This document shows positions 9,338 through 19,096 of a stretch of DNA of 64,000 bases, piece after piece. Where the stretch lies: contig LN874946.1 in NCBI GenBank assembly GCA_001282665.1, forward strand, positions 199,389 to 263,388, written 5' to 3'. The notes beneath the pieces are model-generated. The model saw only the letters and a program-made list of their open reading frames with translations, did not search any database and was not told where the DNA came from. This DNA comes from Clostridiales bacterium mt11. GTDB lineage: Bacteria > Bacillota > Clostridia > Tissierellales > Tepidimicrobiaceae. A program made the position numbers and the translations under genes. Numbering within the stretch: the stretch's first letter is position 1; each line of letters starts with the position of its first letter.

Positions 9338-10165
9338 ATGGATAAGAGTATTACAATATATATATTATCAGACTCCATCGGAGAAACTGGAGAACAAGTA
9401 GCAAAAGCAGCAGTAAGCCAATTTAACCCTGAAAGATATGAAATAAGAAGATTTCCTTATATAACTGGTGAAGAACAGATCGTAGAAATCTTTGAAGAAG
9501 CTAAAATGGAAAAGAGTATAATAATATATACCATAGTCATTGAAAAGTTAAGAAACTTTATAATTGAAATGGGAAGTAAATTTGGAATTCCCGTAGTTGA
9601 TTTAATGACACCGACATTATCTGCCTTAGAACAGGTATTAGGATATGGACCGAAAAGGGAATCAGGACTTATTAGAAGACTAGATGAAAAATACTTTAGG
9701 AAAGTTGAAGCTGTAGAATTTGCTGTAAAATACGATGATGGAAAGGATACAAGGGGTATTAAAAAAGCTGATATCGTATTGGTCGGAGTATCCAGAACTT
9801 CCAAAACTCCTTTAAGTATGTATCTAGCACATAAACATTTTAAAGTAGCCAATGTACCTTTAGTTCCAGAAGTACCTGCCCCTGAAGAGTTGTTTCTTAA
9901 AGATGTTAAAAGGGTTTTTGGACTTATTGCCAACCCTTTTAAATTAAACGAGATAAGACAAGAAAGACTTAAGTCTTTAGGTTTAAGTAATAATGCTAAT
10001 TATGCAAGTATAGAAAGAATAAAGCTAGAACTTGAATATTCTAAGAAAATAATGGAAAAACTAAATTGTGTAGTAATAGATGTGTCCAATAAAGCAGTAG
10101 AAGAAACTGCAACTATAGTGATAGATGTTATGAAGAAAAATTTTGGGGAAGAGATATTAGATTAG
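9338..10165 (+). CDS. yqfL: Pyruvate,phosphate dikinase regulatory protein (bifunctional kinase/pyrophosphorylase)
   Basis: A 275-residue DUF299 protein with the phosphate-binding P-loop-like motif GVSRTSKTPLSMYLA near residues 150-164 and the N-terminus IYILSDSIGETGEQVAKAA. The family phosphorylates and dephosphorylates pyruvate phosphate dikinase (or PEP synthase), switching the enzyme between glycolysis and gluconeogenesis. It is 12 bases after ccpN, so the two are co-transcribed. A strong terminator follows. Confidence 0.93.
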   Translation: MDKSITIYILSDSIGETGEQVAKAAVSQFNPERYEIRRFPYITGEEQIVEIFEEAKMEKSIIIYTIVIEKLRNFIIEMGSKFGIPVVDLMTPTLSALEQVLGYGPKRESGLIRRLDEKYFRKVEAVEFAVKYDDGKDTRGIKKADIVLVGVSRTSKTPLSMYLAHKHFKVANVPLVPEVPAPEELFLKDVKRVFGLIANPFKLNEIRQERLKSLGLSNNANYASIERIKLELEYSKKIMEKLNCVVIDVSNKAVEETATIVIDVMKKNFGEEILD

Positions 10166-10196
10166 AAGTGTTGCATACTCAACACTTCTTTTCTTT
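10165..10196 (+). terminator. Rho-independent terminator after the ccpN-yqfL unit
   Basis: AGAAGTGTTG and CAACACTTCT form a perfect 10-bp stem around a 6-base loop, followed by a T-rich run. Confidence 0.9.
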
Positions 10197-10318
10197 CCTA
10201 AGAGTGAGTTTGATAATTAGTAAAACCTTAAAAATCTTTTATAAAAATGAAGGATTATGAGAACTTATGTTGTATATATATATCAGTACTATTTTTATAG
10301 TCCATAAGAGGGGTATAT

Positions 10319-11321
10319 ATGATGAATATACGTATTCAAATAGAAGAAGATGAAAAAAATACTCTATCTAAATATGCAATATTAAGTCAAAATACAAAAG
10401 GAAGACTAATAGGGGAAGAAAAATGCGTAGTAAGAACCGATTTTCAAAGGGATAGAGATAGAGTCATTCATTCAAAAGCTTTTAGGAGATTAAAACATAA
10501 AACTCAAGTATTTATAGCACCAGAAGGCGACCACTATAGGACTAGACTAACCCATACTTTAGAAGTTTCCCAGATTTCAAGAACTTTAGCCAGAGCTTTA
10601 AGATTAAATGAAGATTTGGTAGAAGCTATTGCTTTGGCTCATGATTTAGGTCATACGCCATTTGGGCATACTGGAGAAAGAGTATTATGGATTTAAGCAT
10701 AATGAACAGAGCTTAAAGATAGTAGATTATCTTGAGCATACAGATACTAGAACTGGACTTAATTTAACCTATGAGGTTAGGGATGGTATTTTAAACCATA
10801 CAGGAGAAAATAAACCAGCAACCTTAGAAGGATATATTGTGAGGGTTGCCGATAGGATTGCTTATATAAATCATGATATTGATGATGCTATTCGGGCAAA
10901 CATAATAGACATAGAAGAACTTCCCAAAGACTGTGTAGATATATTAGGAAAATATCATGGAGAAAGGATAAATACTATGATATTAGATATTATTCAGAAT
11001 AGCTTAGATAAAGACTATATATCTATGAGTGAGGAAATAGGTCACTATACAAAGAAATTAAGGGATTTTATGTTTCAAAAGGTATATTTAAATAAGATAG
11101 CGAAGAAGGAAGAAGACAGAGCTAAATATATAATAGAACAACTATATCGTTACTATATAGAAAACTTTCCCAAACTCCCAGAAGAACATAAAAATTTATA
11201 TAGGGGAGATAATTTTTCAAAAGAAGATATAGTGTGCGATTATATTGCAGGAATGACTGATAGATATGTGGTTAAATTGTTTAAAGATTTATTTATCCCA
11301 AAGGCTTGGGAAAAATATTAA
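10319..11321 (+). pseudogene. dgt: dGTP triphosphohydrolase (dgt-like), frameshifted
   Basis: The N-terminal half (from ATG 10319) carries RDRDRVIHSKAFRRLKHKTQV, HRT-type helices and the HD motif AHDLGHTPFGHTGE, then stops at 10694-10696. The family sequence continues in the next frame from about 10684 (YGFKHNEQSLKIVDYLE) to 11321. Moving between the frames needs a one-base insertion, or a deletion of 3n+2 bases, between the TGERVL and YGFKHN segments. A few residues normally found there are also missing, favouring a small deletion. Both halves are otherwise well preserved, so the event is recent or a sequencing error. Intact dgt next to dnaG-rpoD is the usual clostridial order. Confidence 0.85.
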
Positions 11322-11407
11322 AAAAAAGAAGGATTATTTGATTATTTGTCGAATATAATAAAGTGCTTTCTTCTTTTTCTAAGATGAAAAAAGCAAGGTG
11401 GTAGTAT

Positions 11408-13252
11408 ATGTCAATTGTTGTAAATGATGAGATAATTGAAAAGATTCGCGACAGCAGTGAATTGGTTAATATAGTATCTGGATACCTATCTTTAAAAAAG
11501 ATGGGAAGCAACTATGTCGGATTATGTCCATTTCATAATGAAAAGACTCCGTCTTTTACTGTATCTGAAACTAAACAACTATATCACTGCTTTGGTTGTG
11601 GAGAAGGAGGAGATGTAATCTCCTTCATCATGAAAATAGAAAATTTATCTTTTATAGAGGCTATAAAATTTCTGGCTGATAAACTAGGGATACCTTTAGA
11701 AGAAAATAAAAAAGTTGATGAAAAGTTGGTATTAGAAAAGGAAAAGATATATAGAATAAATATAGAAGCAGCTAGATTTTACTATTATAACCTAATAAAC
11801 AATGAAAAACCTATAAGGTATTTAGAAAATAGAAAGATCAGTAGAAAAGTAATAAATCAATTTGGATTAGGGTATTCATTAAATAGATGGGATGGTATAT
11901 ATAAATATCTAAAAAGCAAAGGATACGATGAGAAGGATATAGAGAAAGCTGGTCTAATAGGTAAAAAGAAAGATGGTATTGGATATTATGATAAGTTTAG
12001 AAATAGAATAATGTTTCCAATAATAGATATTAAAGGCAGAGTAGTTGGGTTTGGAGGTAGAGCTTTAGACAATGATATGCCTAAATATTTAAACTCGCAG
12101 GATACCTTAGTGTTTTCAAAAGGTAATATTTTATATGGATTAAATTTAGTTAAAAAACATTCAGATAGGAAAAAGATTATATTAGTTGAAGGTTATATGG
12201 ATGTTATATCATTATTTAAAAATGGGATAAACTATTCAGTTGCAAGTCTTGGCACTGCTTTTACTCAAAATCAAGGAAAATTATTAAAAAGATATGGAGA
12301 AGAAATATATATCTGTTATGATTCAGATAAAGCGGGGATAAATGCAACAAATAAGGCCTTAAATATATTAAAAAATGAAGGAATACAGCCCAAGGTAATA
12401 GTACTCCCATCAGGACAAGATCCCGATGATTTTATTAAGAACAATGGGCCAAATGGATTTGAGATGTTATTAGATAAAGCATTAAACTATATGGATTATA
12501 AGATATTTATTAATAAGCAAAAATACGACCTATCTAAAGCAGAAGATAAAATTAAATTTACCAAGGAAATAGCTAAAAATTTAAGAGAATTAAAGAGTCC
12601 CATAGAAAAAGATGTATATATAGATAAAATAGCAGAGGACACAGGAATATCAAAAGAAGCAATACGTAATGAAACTCTGGGAGTAAATCACAATAATGGC
12701 AAAACTATTTATGAGGACAAGTATATTAATAATAAATATAGGGATAATAAGAATAAAATAATGCCTATTAAAATTGTGCTAGAATCTGCACATTTAACTG
12801 CTGAAAAAACTTTATTAAAATTAATAATAGAAGATAAGAAATATTATAATAAAATTAAAAACCAATTGACTAAGGAAGATTTTTTAAATTATGAATGCAA
12901 TATTATAGCAAATATTGTTTTTGATGAATACTCAAATAATCCCGAATTAATAAAAATCGATTCTCAATCTATACTAGAAAGATTAAAAGATGAAGATAAT
13001 ATTGATTTTTTAATAGTAAATGAAATTATGGATAAAAAATTTGACTTTTTGCCTGAAGATAAGGAGAAATTGATGGAAGATTTAGTTGGAACAATTAAAT
13101 ACTCTAAGCTAAAGATGAAAAGAAGAGAGATAACCGAAAAAATTCAAGAGATTGAATCTAAAAAAGATAAAAATGAAGGAGATGTAAGAAAATTTAAATC
13201 ATTATGCTTGGAATTAACAGAATTAGACAAAAAGATAAAATCATATATATAA
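11408..13252 (+). CDS. dnaG: DNA primase
   Basis: A 614-residue primase. The N-terminal CHC2 zinc finger is CPFHNEKTPSF with YHCFGCGEGGD (residues 40-65). The catalytic core has the TOPRIM motif LVEGYMDVISL, and YDSDKAG supplies the metal-binding acidic residues. The C-terminal third is a lysine-rich helical DnaB-binding region. It makes RNA primers for replication. The ribosome site AAGGTGG is upstream, and it forms the dnaG-rpoD pair of the macromolecular synthesis operon. Confidence 0.97.
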   Translation: MSIVVNDEIIEKIRDSSELVNIVSGYLSLKKMGSNYVGLCPFHNEKTPSFTVSETKQLYHCFGCGEGGDVISFIMKIENLSFIEAIKFLADKLGIPLEENKKVDEKLVLEKEKIYRINIEAARFYYYNLINNEKPIRYLENRKISRKVINQFGLGYSLNRWDGIYKYLKSKGYDEKDIEKAGLIGKKKDGIGYYDKFRNRIMFPIIDIKGRVVGFGGRALDNDMPKYLNSQDTLVFSKGNILYGLNLVKKHSDRKKIILVEGYMDVISLFKNGINYSVASLGTAFTQNQGKLLKRYGEEIYICYDSDKAGINATNKALNILKNEGIQPKVIVLPSGQDPDDFIKNNGPNGFEMLLDKALNYMDYKIFINKQKYDLSKAEDKIKFTKEIAKNLRELKSPIEKDVYIDKIAEDTGISKEAIRNETLGVNHNNGKTIYEDKYINNKYRDNKNKIMPIKIVLESAHLTAEKTLLKLIIEDKKYYNKIKNQLTKEDFLNYECNIIANIVFDEYSNNPELIKIDSQSILERLKDEDNIDFLIVNEIMDKKFDFLPEDKEKLMEDLVGTIKYSKLKMKRREITEKIQEIESKKDKNEGDVRKFKSLCLELTELDKKIKSYI

Positions 13253-13276
13253 ATACTTGGAAGGGAGGGAGCTGCA

Positions 13277-14401
13277 TTGGAACACAAAAATAAAGATGGT
13301 GGAAAGATACAAAAAGAAAAAATTGAAGCTGTGAAAAAGTTGATCAATAAAGGTAAAAAGAATGGAATGTTAACATATAAGGAAATAATGGATGCATTAG
13401 AGGAAATAGATCTAGAGGTGGAACAGATAGATGATATTTATCTAAGATTAGAGGATATGGGTATTGATATTGTAGGGGAAAAAGAAGAAGACATACTTCT
13501 TGAAACAGAACATGAAGGTAATGATGAAGAAATAGATATTAAGGAAGAGGACCTTTCAGTACCTAAAGGAATAAATGTAGACGATCCTGTTAGGATGTAT
13601 TTAAAAGAAATAGGAAAGATACCTTTATTAACAGCAGAAGAAGAAATTGAGCTAGCAAAAGGAATGGAAGCAGGAGATGAAGAGGCTAAGAAAAAACTTG
13701 CAGAAGCAAACCTTAGACTTGTAGTTAGTATTGCAAAAAGATATGTAGGTAGAGGTATGATGTTTTTAGATTTAATCCAAGAAGGAAATTTAGGGTTGAT
13801 GAAGGCAGTAGAAAAATTTGATTATGAAAAGGGCTTTAAATTTAGTACCTATGCTACCTGGTGGATACGTCAGGCCATAACAAGAGCAATTGCCGATCAA
13901 GCTAGAACTATAAGGATACCAGTCCATATGGTAGAGACGATAAATAAGTTGGTAAGAGTTCAAAGACAATTAGTCCAAGAATTAGGTAGAGATCCAACTC
14001 CAGAGGAAATCGGCAAGGAGATGAATATGGAGGTAGAAAAGGTCAGAGAAATTATGAAAATTGCTCAAGAACCTGTATCCTTAGAAACTCCAATAGGAGA
14101 AGAAGAAGACAGCCATCTAGGCGACTTTATAGAAGATGACAATGCACTTGCCCCTGCAGATGCAGCAACTTATATTATGTTGAGAGAACAACTAATCGAT
14201 GTATTAGATACCCTTACTCCAAGGGAACAAAAAGTATTGAGATTAAGGTTTGGATTAGATGATGGAAGGGCTAGAACTTTAGAAGAAGTAGGTAAAGAAT
14301 TTGATGTTACAAGGGAAAGGATTAGACAAATAGAAGCAAAAGCTTTAAGAAAATTAAGACATCCTAGTAGAAGTAAAAAGCTAAAAGACTTTTTAGAATA
14401 G
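13277..14401 (+). CDS. rpoD: Primary RNA polymerase sigma factor RpoD (SigA)
   Basis: A 374-residue group 1 sigma factor starting at TTG 13277 with the ribosome site AAGGGAGG 7 bases upstream. Region 1.1 is acidic, region 1.2 is DDPVRMYLKEIGKIPLL, region 2 contains FKFSTYATWWIRQAI, and region 4 ends with VTRERIRQIEAKALRKLRH. It directs RNA polymerase to housekeeping TTGACA/TATAAT promoters. It lies 24 bases after dnaG. Confidence 0.98.
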   Translation: MEHKNKDGGKIQKEKIEAVKKLINKGKKNGMLTYKEIMDALEEIDLEVEQIDDIYLRLEDMGIDIVGEKEEDILLETEHEGNDEEIDIKEEDLSVPKGINVDDPVRMYLKEIGKIPLLTAEEEIELAKGMEAGDEEAKKKLAEANLRLVVSIAKRYVGRGMMFLDLIQEGNLGLMKAVEKFDYEKGFKFSTYATWWIRQAITRAIADQARTIRIPVHMVETINKLVRVQRQLVQELGRDPTPEEIGKEMNMEVEKVREIMKIAQEPVSLETPIGEEEDSHLGDFIEDDNALAPADAATYIMLREQLIDVLDTLTPREQKVLRLRFGLDDGRARTLEEVGKEFDVTRERIRQIEAKALRKLRHPSRSKKLKDFLE

Positions 14402-14407
14402 ATTAGA

Positions 14408-14430
14408 GATTCGCAAAATGCGAATCTTTA
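14408..14430 (+). terminator. Weak hairpin after rpoD
   Basis: GATTCGCA and TGCGAATC form a perfect 8-bp stem with a 3-base loop, followed by TTTAATT. The short T-run suggests partial termination with some read-through to trmK. Confidence 0.65.
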
Positions 14431-14464
14431 ATTGTAAAAACCCTAGGCGAAAGGAAGTAAACCT

Positions 14465-15163
14465 ATGAAATTATCAGACAGATTACAGGCGATAGCAAGT
14501 TTTGTCCCAGAAAACACAATAGTAGGCGATGTAGGGACTGATCATGGATATATACCAGTATATCTAGTAGAAAATAAAATTTCTAAAAAAGTTATAGCAG
14601 CAGACATTAGTAATAATTCATTGAATAAAATAAAACAATATGTAAGATCAGTGAATTGTGAAGAAGACATAGATATTAGATTAGGAGATGGATTGGATAT
14701 TATTAAGCCCTTTGAAATAGATACTGTAGTAATTGCAGGTATGGGAGGCTTACTCATTAAATCTATTTTGGACAAGGACAAAGAGAAAAGGGATTCCATT
14801 ACACATTTCATACTACAACCCAATATAGCTAGCGACGAATTAAGAAAATATCTATTTGAAAATAATTTTGAAATTATAGATGAAAGATTAGTAAAAGAGG
14901 ACAATAAGTTTTATGAGATAATATATGCAAAAAAGGGGAAAGCCTATGTATCTAAAGAGATATATTATGAAATAGGTGAGAAATTAATATTGAATAAGGA
15001 TCCACTGGTAAATGAATTTATAAATAATAAAATCAACATAAATGAAAAGATAGTAGAAGAACTTAAAGATAAGAATACGGAAAAAAGTAAGGAAAGATAC
15101 GAAGAATTAGTTGAAAAGACACTTGCTTTAAAGGGGGTGTTAAAGGAGAATGAAAGCAGCTGA
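14465..15163 (+). CDS. trmK: tRNA (adenine(22)-N1)-methyltransferase TrmK
   Basis: A 232-residue SAM-dependent Rossmann methyltransferase. The SAM-binding segment is VGDVGTDHGYIPVYLV, and the catalytic-region motif is VIAGMGGLL followed by LQPN. TrmK methylates N1 of A22 in tRNAs. Its position between rpoD and the Nif3-like gene matches yqfN-yqfO in Bacillus. It overlaps the next gene by 14 bases. Confidence 0.93.
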   Translation: MKLSDRLQAIASFVPENTIVGDVGTDHGYIPVYLVENKISKKVIAADISNNSLNKIKQYVRSVNCEEDIDIRLGDGLDIIKPFEIDTVVIAGMGGLLIKSILDKDKEKRDSITHFILQPNIASDELRKYLFENNFEIIDERLVKEDNKFYEIIYAKKGKAYVSKEIYYEIGEKLILNKDPLVNEFINNKININEKIVEELKDKNTEKSKERYEELVEKTLALKGVLKENESS

Positions 15164-16250
15164 GATTATAAATTTATTAAACGAATGGGCTCCTCTTTAT
15201 CTAATAGATGAATGGGATAATACAGGATTTCAAATAGGAGATTCTAAAAGAGAAGTAAAAAGAATACTTATATCCTTAGATTTAGATAGAGAAGTATTTG
15301 AGAAAGCCTTGAGAGAAGATGTACAGATGATAGTTACTCATCATCCAATAATATTTAAGCCATTAAAAACGTTAGTTAGAGATAATTATAAAGAAAAACT
15401 GATTTATGATATCATAAAGGAGGATATAGTAGTATACAATGCTCATACTAACTTAGACGTGGCGAAGAATGGAGTAAATGAAACCTTAGCAAGAGTTTTA
15501 GATATAAAGGATACTGAACCTTTAAAAACTACCTACGAAGAACCACTATATAAGATAGTAGTATTTGTACCCAATAGCCATAGAGATTTAATAATAAAAA
15601 CTTTAGGCAATGAGGGAGCTGGCTGGGTAGGTAATTATAGCCATTGTACTTATAATGTGGAAGGAGTAGGTACTTTTATGCCTAGGGAAGGCACCAATCC
15701 TTTTATTGGCGAAACTAACATATTGGAAAAGGTCGAAGAAACTAGGATTGAAACCATAGTAGAAAAAAAAGATCTACAGAGAATACTAGATAAGATGATA
15801 AAGGTTCATCCCTATGAAGAAGTTGCTTATGATATATATCCATTAGCCAATAAAGGTAAAAGTTTAGGAGATGGAAGGGTAGGAGAAATAGAAAAAGTAT
15901 CTTTATCCCAGTATTTAGATAAGGTAAAGAAAAGCTTAAATGTTGATAATATTATAGTCTATGGAGATAGGGATAGAATTATTAATAGAGTAGCGGTTTG
16001 CGGAGGTAGTGGCTCTTCTTTCATATATGATGCATATTTAAGAGAAGCACAGGTATATATTACAGGAGATATAAAATATCATGATGCCCAATATGCTAAT
16101 GAATTAGGGTTAACCATAATAGACGCAGGACATTATCATACAGAAAAGGTAATATTGCCAGTAATAAAAGAATATTTAGAAGAGAAAACACAAAAAATGG
16201 TTGAGGTGCAATTGTATAATCAAAGTAGTCCGCCTTACGTAATTTATTAA
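15150..16250 (+). CDS. Nif3-like dinuclear metal centre protein (YqfO family)
   Basis: A 366-residue Nif3/DUF34 protein. Metal ligands are visible in VTHHPIIFKP, in NAHTNLD, and in the C-terminal DAGHYHTE. An inserted PII/CutA-like domain occupies about residues 130-235, ending in VHPYEEVAYDIYPL. Some members act as GTP cyclohydrolase I type 2, but the physiological role is not settled. It is translationally coupled to trmK. Confidence 0.9.
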   Translation: MKAAEIINLLNEWAPLYLIDEWDNTGFQIGDSKREVKRILISLDLDREVFEKALREDVQMIVTHHPIIFKPLKTLVRDNYKEKLIYDIIKEDIVVYNAHTNLDVAKNGVNETLARVLDIKDTEPLKTTYEEPLYKIVVFVPNSHRDLIIKTLGNEGAGWVGNYSHCTYNVEGVGTFMPREGTNPFIGETNILEKVEETRIETIVEKKDLQRILDKMIKVHPYEEVAYDIYPLANKGKSLGDGRVGEIEKVSLSQYLDKVKKSLNVDNIIVYGDRDRIINRVAVCGGSGSSFIYDAYLREAQVYITGDIKYHDAQYANELGLTIIDAGHYHTEKVILPVIKEYLEEKTQKMVEVQLYNQSSPPYVIY

Positions 16251-16269
16251 ATTTAATGGAGGTGGGTAT

Positions 16270-16980
16270 ATGGAAAGTTTGGATTTGTTATGGGAGCTTC
16301 AAAAACATGATAATACTTTAAGGGACATAAAGAATAAATTAAGGTGTATAGCAAATAATGAAAAAGTCGATTTAATAGCAAGTAAATTAAATGAAACGGA
16401 GAGTAAACTCAATGATTTAGAATCTAGATTGGAGGAAAATGAAAAAAGATTAATTAAGAACAATTCCATATTAAAAGATTTAGATTTTAAATTAAAGGAA
16501 TTAGAAAAAGATTTATATAAAGGAACTATTGGGGATTTAACACAATTAAGCTATTTAGATAAGGAAAGAGAATTAGTGAATAAGGAAATAGAGGAAAAAG
16601 AACTAGAAATTCTTTTGCAAATGGAAGATATGGAAAACTTGAAAAAAGAGTTTTTAAAAATTGAGAAGGATTTCAAAAACTTAAGGATACAATATACTAA
16701 ATTGATAAAGGAATATAAGGTATCCGCTAAAGAACTTAGAGAAAAGGAAATAGAAGAGAAAAGTCAAATAGATATGATATCCTCAAAAATTGATAAGGAT
16801 ACACTTAATATGTATATGCAATTAAAAAATAGTAGGGGTAGTGCTGTAGTAGAAGTTGTAGATAATAAATGTAGCGGCTGCAATATGGTACTGCCTACAT
16901 TTGTAACAGATAAACTGAAGAACCATAAAGTTATTATACATTGTGAAAACTGTGATAGAATACTATATCCTGAAAAATAA
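16270..16980 (+). CDS. Coiled-coil protein with C4 zinc ribbon (DUF164 type)
   Basis: A 236-residue protein. Residues 1-185 are charged and strongly predicted coiled coil (repeated Glu/Lys/Leu heptads). The C-terminus is a zinc ribbon with CSGC and CENC motifs flanking GCNMVLPTFV. The family resembles the helical hairpin protein CdsZ and is often next to Nif3-like genes and rnpB in Firmicutes. A nucleic-acid or ribosome-associated role is plausible but unproven. It is the last gene before rnpB. Confidence 0.85.
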   Translation: MESLDLLWELQKHDNTLRDIKNKLRCIANNEKVDLIASKLNETESKLNDLESRLEENEKRLIKNNSILKDLDFKLKELEKDLYKGTIGDLTQLSYLDKERELVNKEIEEKELEILLQMEDMENLKKEFLKIEKDFKNLRIQYTKLIKEYKVSAKELREKEIEEKSQIDMISSKIDKDTLNMYMQLKNSRGSAVVEVVDNKCSGCNMVLPTFVTDKLKNHKVIIHCENCDRILYPEK

Positions 16981-17030
16981 TAACAGCAATAAATAAATAC
17001 AATATTTAGCATTATTGGGAAAAAACAAAT

Positions 17031-17059
17031 TTGCAAAAGTCATCAACTTGTGCTATAGT
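17031..17059 (+). promoter_or_regulatory. Promoter of rnpB
   Basis: TTGCAA (17031-17036) and TATAGT (17054-17059) are separated by exactly 17 bases, matching the SigA consensus. The RNase P RNA begins about 25 bases downstream. Confidence 0.8.
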
Positions 17060-17084
17060 AATGAAGTTGAAAGATAAAATATGA

Positions 17085-17421
17085 TGAGTAAGTCGGATGA
17101 TCGCGTGCTTTTTGCATGAGGAAAGTCCGTGCTCCATAGGGCAGGATGCTGGATAACGTCCAGTGGGGGTGACCCTAAGGCTAGTGCAACAGAAATATAC
17201 CGCCTAATTTTAATTAGGTAAGGGTGGAAAGGCGAGGTAAGAGCTCACCAGCGATTAGGTGACTAATCGGCTCTGTAAACCCCATCCGGAGCAAGACCAA
17301 AAGGGAGCATAGAAAGGTAGTTGCCCGCTACCGTTCCAAAGGTAGGTCGCAGGAACTCATTGGTAACAATGGGTCTAGATAGATGATCATCTAAACAGAA
17401 CACGGCTTATAGACTTACTCA
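17085..17421 (+). ncRNA. rnpB: RNase P RNA, bacterial type A
   Basis: Universal RNase P motifs are present in order: GAGGAAAGTCCGTGCTCC, the GCTGGATAACGTCCAG hairpin, AGCAAGACCAAAAGGGAGC, GGTAGGTCGCAGGAACTCA and the 3' element AACAGAACACGGCTTATAG. TGAGTAAGTC at the 5' end pairs with GACTTACTCA at the 3' end (helix P1). The RNA removes 5' leaders from tRNA precursors. Its last 21 bases form the left copy of a direct repeat that bounds the genomic island. The RNA itself is intact. Confidence 0.97.
17401..17421 (+). repeat. attL: 21-bp direct repeat at the rnpB 3' end
   Basis: This is the left copy of a perfect 21-bp repeat shared with 39859-39879, covering the 3' strand of RNase P helix P1. 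Flanking bases differ on both sides, so the shared core is limited to these 21 bases. Integration restores an intact rnpB. Confidence 0.85.
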
Positions 17422-17433
17422 CTATACTTAACC

Positions 17434-17466
17434 AAAACATCAGCTTTTTAAGCTGGTGTTTTTTAC
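17434..17466 (+). terminator. Terminator now serving rnpB (supplied by the island)
   Basis: CAGCTT and AAGCTG form the core of a hairpin, extended by ACAT/GTGT pairing, followed by TTTTTT. It lies just inside the island boundary, so the element appears to have brought a replacement terminator for rnpB. From here to 17601 no gene is seen. Confidence 0.8.
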
Positions 17467-17601
17467 TTATTGGTTTATTTTTTGCAAAATGAGTAACTGG
17501 TCCATAAACCATGTTCTGATTTTTCGTATCTATTAGACTCCCTCGAGAGTATTAATTTAGATACATATTATCTCAAGTTTTGATGAAAATCAAGTTAAAT
17601 T

Positions 17602-18555
17602 TTATATCGCTTCATTGAACACACTTTCTATAAGATTGTTTGTATCTTTTAAATCTATTACTTTTAAGTGAGTGTAGATATCCAAGGATTCTCTATCCTT
17701 ATGACCTGTGTACCTCATTATTTTTTCAGTAGGAACATTATTTTTCACACATAAGGTGATGAAACTATGCCTAAAAGTATGAGCTGTAATTTTAAAGTCT
17801 TTTCCTTCCTCAATTCCAGATTCTTGAACCCACTTATTTATAGTGGATGTAAAGGTAGAGACAGATAGTTTTTCACTTTCTCGTGACCTAAATACATAAT
17901 CACCTGTTTTAACTAAAGTATCTCTGTAGTCCAATAGAGCAGTTTTAACACTACTTGGTAGAGGTAATATATCGGCGTTACTTGTTTTTTCTCTTGTAAT
18001 TTGTATTGTATCCTCGTAGAAGTCTATATCATTCCATTTTAATGCTAATACTTCTGAACGCCTACATCCAAGATTAATAAGAATTTGGAATATAGCATAA
18101 TCTCTGTATTTGTTCTTATTGTCACTACCTTTTATAGTATCCAATATCACCTTAATTTCTGATGGTTTTAGATAATTTGGAAGATAATCTCTACCAGAAT
18201 CTTTCCCTAACTTTCGGTTTGAAAAAGGGTCATTTTTTATTATATTAGTTATATCATGTTCCTTTTCTAAGAAGGTAAAATATGTCTTAAGAGCATTAAA
18301 TTTTCTATCGACAGTTGCTCTTTTTATTCTACCTTTATGCATCTTAGTTAGTAGATAGTCCTTATATTGCCTAATTTCTACGAGGGAAATCTGATGTACA
18401 TATCTTACTTTGTTATTCAGTTCACTTTTCAGGAAATCTCTGAAGAACTCTATATCTGCAATATATGCTTTTTCTGTAGCAGTAGACTTCCCCTCCCTGT
18501 ATAAATATAATTTAAATGCTCCTATTGTTTGTAATATTGTTGTATTTTCCAACAT
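17602..18555 (-). CDS. Tyrosine recombinase/integrase next to attL
   Basis: A 317-residue recombinase. Residues 8-110 are the SAM-like core-binding domain, and residues 125-300 the catalytic domain. Catalytic residues are visible as Arg165 in GCRRSEVL, HTFRH (His259, Arg262), His285 in TGHKDRES and the nucleophile Tyr294 in DIYTHL. All are intact. Being adjacent to attL and transcribed towards it is typical of an integrase that acts on that site, so this is a good candidate for the island integrase. A 7-bp inverted repeat (TCTATCT/AGATAGA, 18557-18575) sits just before its start and may be an operator. Confidence 0.92.
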   Translation of the reverse strand: MLENTTILQTIGAFKLYLYREGKSTATEKAYIADIEFFRDFLKSELNNKVRYVHQISLVEIRQYKDYLLTKMHKGRIKRATVDRKFNALKTYFTFLEKEHDITNIIKNDPFSNRKLGKDSGRDYLPNYLKPSEIKVILDTIKGSDNKNKYRDYAIFQILINLGCRRSEVLALKWNDIDFYEDTIQITREKTSNADILPLPSSVKTALLDYRDTLVKTGDYVFRSRESEKLSVSTFTSTINKWVQESGIEEGKDFKITAHTFRHSFITLCVKNNVPTEKIMRYTGHKDRESLDIYTHLKVIDLKDTNNLIESVFNEAI

Positions 18556-18789
18556 CTCTATCTATTTCAGATAGATAAAAAGGTGTAATATATACGCAAC
18601 CCATCATACTTCCTCCTTTTATGTATTTTATTTTTATCTTGTAATGTAATATTATTATTTGTTTTTACTACATAATTGATTGTAGCACAGAACCCATAAT
18701 CTTCAAGGGGTTATGGCAAATTGTAATTAAATTGTAACAATTTTCTGTCAATGGAGTTAGGAATATAACTGTATTGGATAAAGTAGACA

Positions 18790-18811
18790 ATAAAAAAGCC
18801 CGTATTGGGCT
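18790..18811 (-). terminator. Terminator of the 18815-19096 gene
   Basis: On the minus strand AGCCC and GGGCT (18797-18811 including the 5-base loop) form a hairpin followed by TTTTTTA, four bases after the stop codon of the minus-strand gene. The stretch 18576-18789 holds no recognisable gene. Confidence 0.8.
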
Positions 18812-18814
18812 AAT

Positions 18815-19096
18815 TTATTTTACAGCTCTTAATTTTTTCTGATGATGAGCTTCTGAACATTTGCTACACACGATATTATTGTCGATAACAGCATAATATA
18901 CCAAATCTCCTTTAGAAAAATCCTCTCCACAGCTTTGACAATAGTCAATATTAGTTTTTTTAATTATTACAAAGTCTGTAAGTGCATTTAGTATTGCTTT
19001 TTTGTAATATTTCTTAAAATTGCAATTTACATTTGTGCAATTGTCCAGTTCCTCCATAATCCTCTTCATAAGCTTTTCTTTTTCCTTATCTAACAT
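18815..19096 (-). CDS. Small zinc-finger protein, unknown function
   Basis: A 93-residue protein with an N-terminal charged helix (LDKEKEKLMKRIMEEL), a CTNVNC pair near residue 19-24, and a C-terminal zinc-ribbon-like unit CQSCGEDF with CSKCSEAHH. It has no family I recognise. It has a ribosome site (AAAGGAGCT-like) and its own terminator, so it is probably expressed as a single-gene unit. A DNA-binding or regulatory role in the island is a guess. Confidence 0.6.
   Translation of the reverse strand: MLDKEKEKLMKRIMEELDNCTNVNCNFKKYYKKAILNALTDFVIIKKTNIDYCQSCGEDFSKGDLVYYAVIDNNIVCSKCSEAHHQKKLRAVK

Noticed and set aside
9457..9933. Minus-strand gene inside the PPDK regulator gene
   Set aside because: It is a shadow frame of the well-conserved plus-strand gene, with no ribosome site or family features.
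11322..11407. Promoter for dnaG
   Set aside because: TTGATT and TATAAT boxes are present, but only 10 bases apart, which is too close for a SigA promoter.
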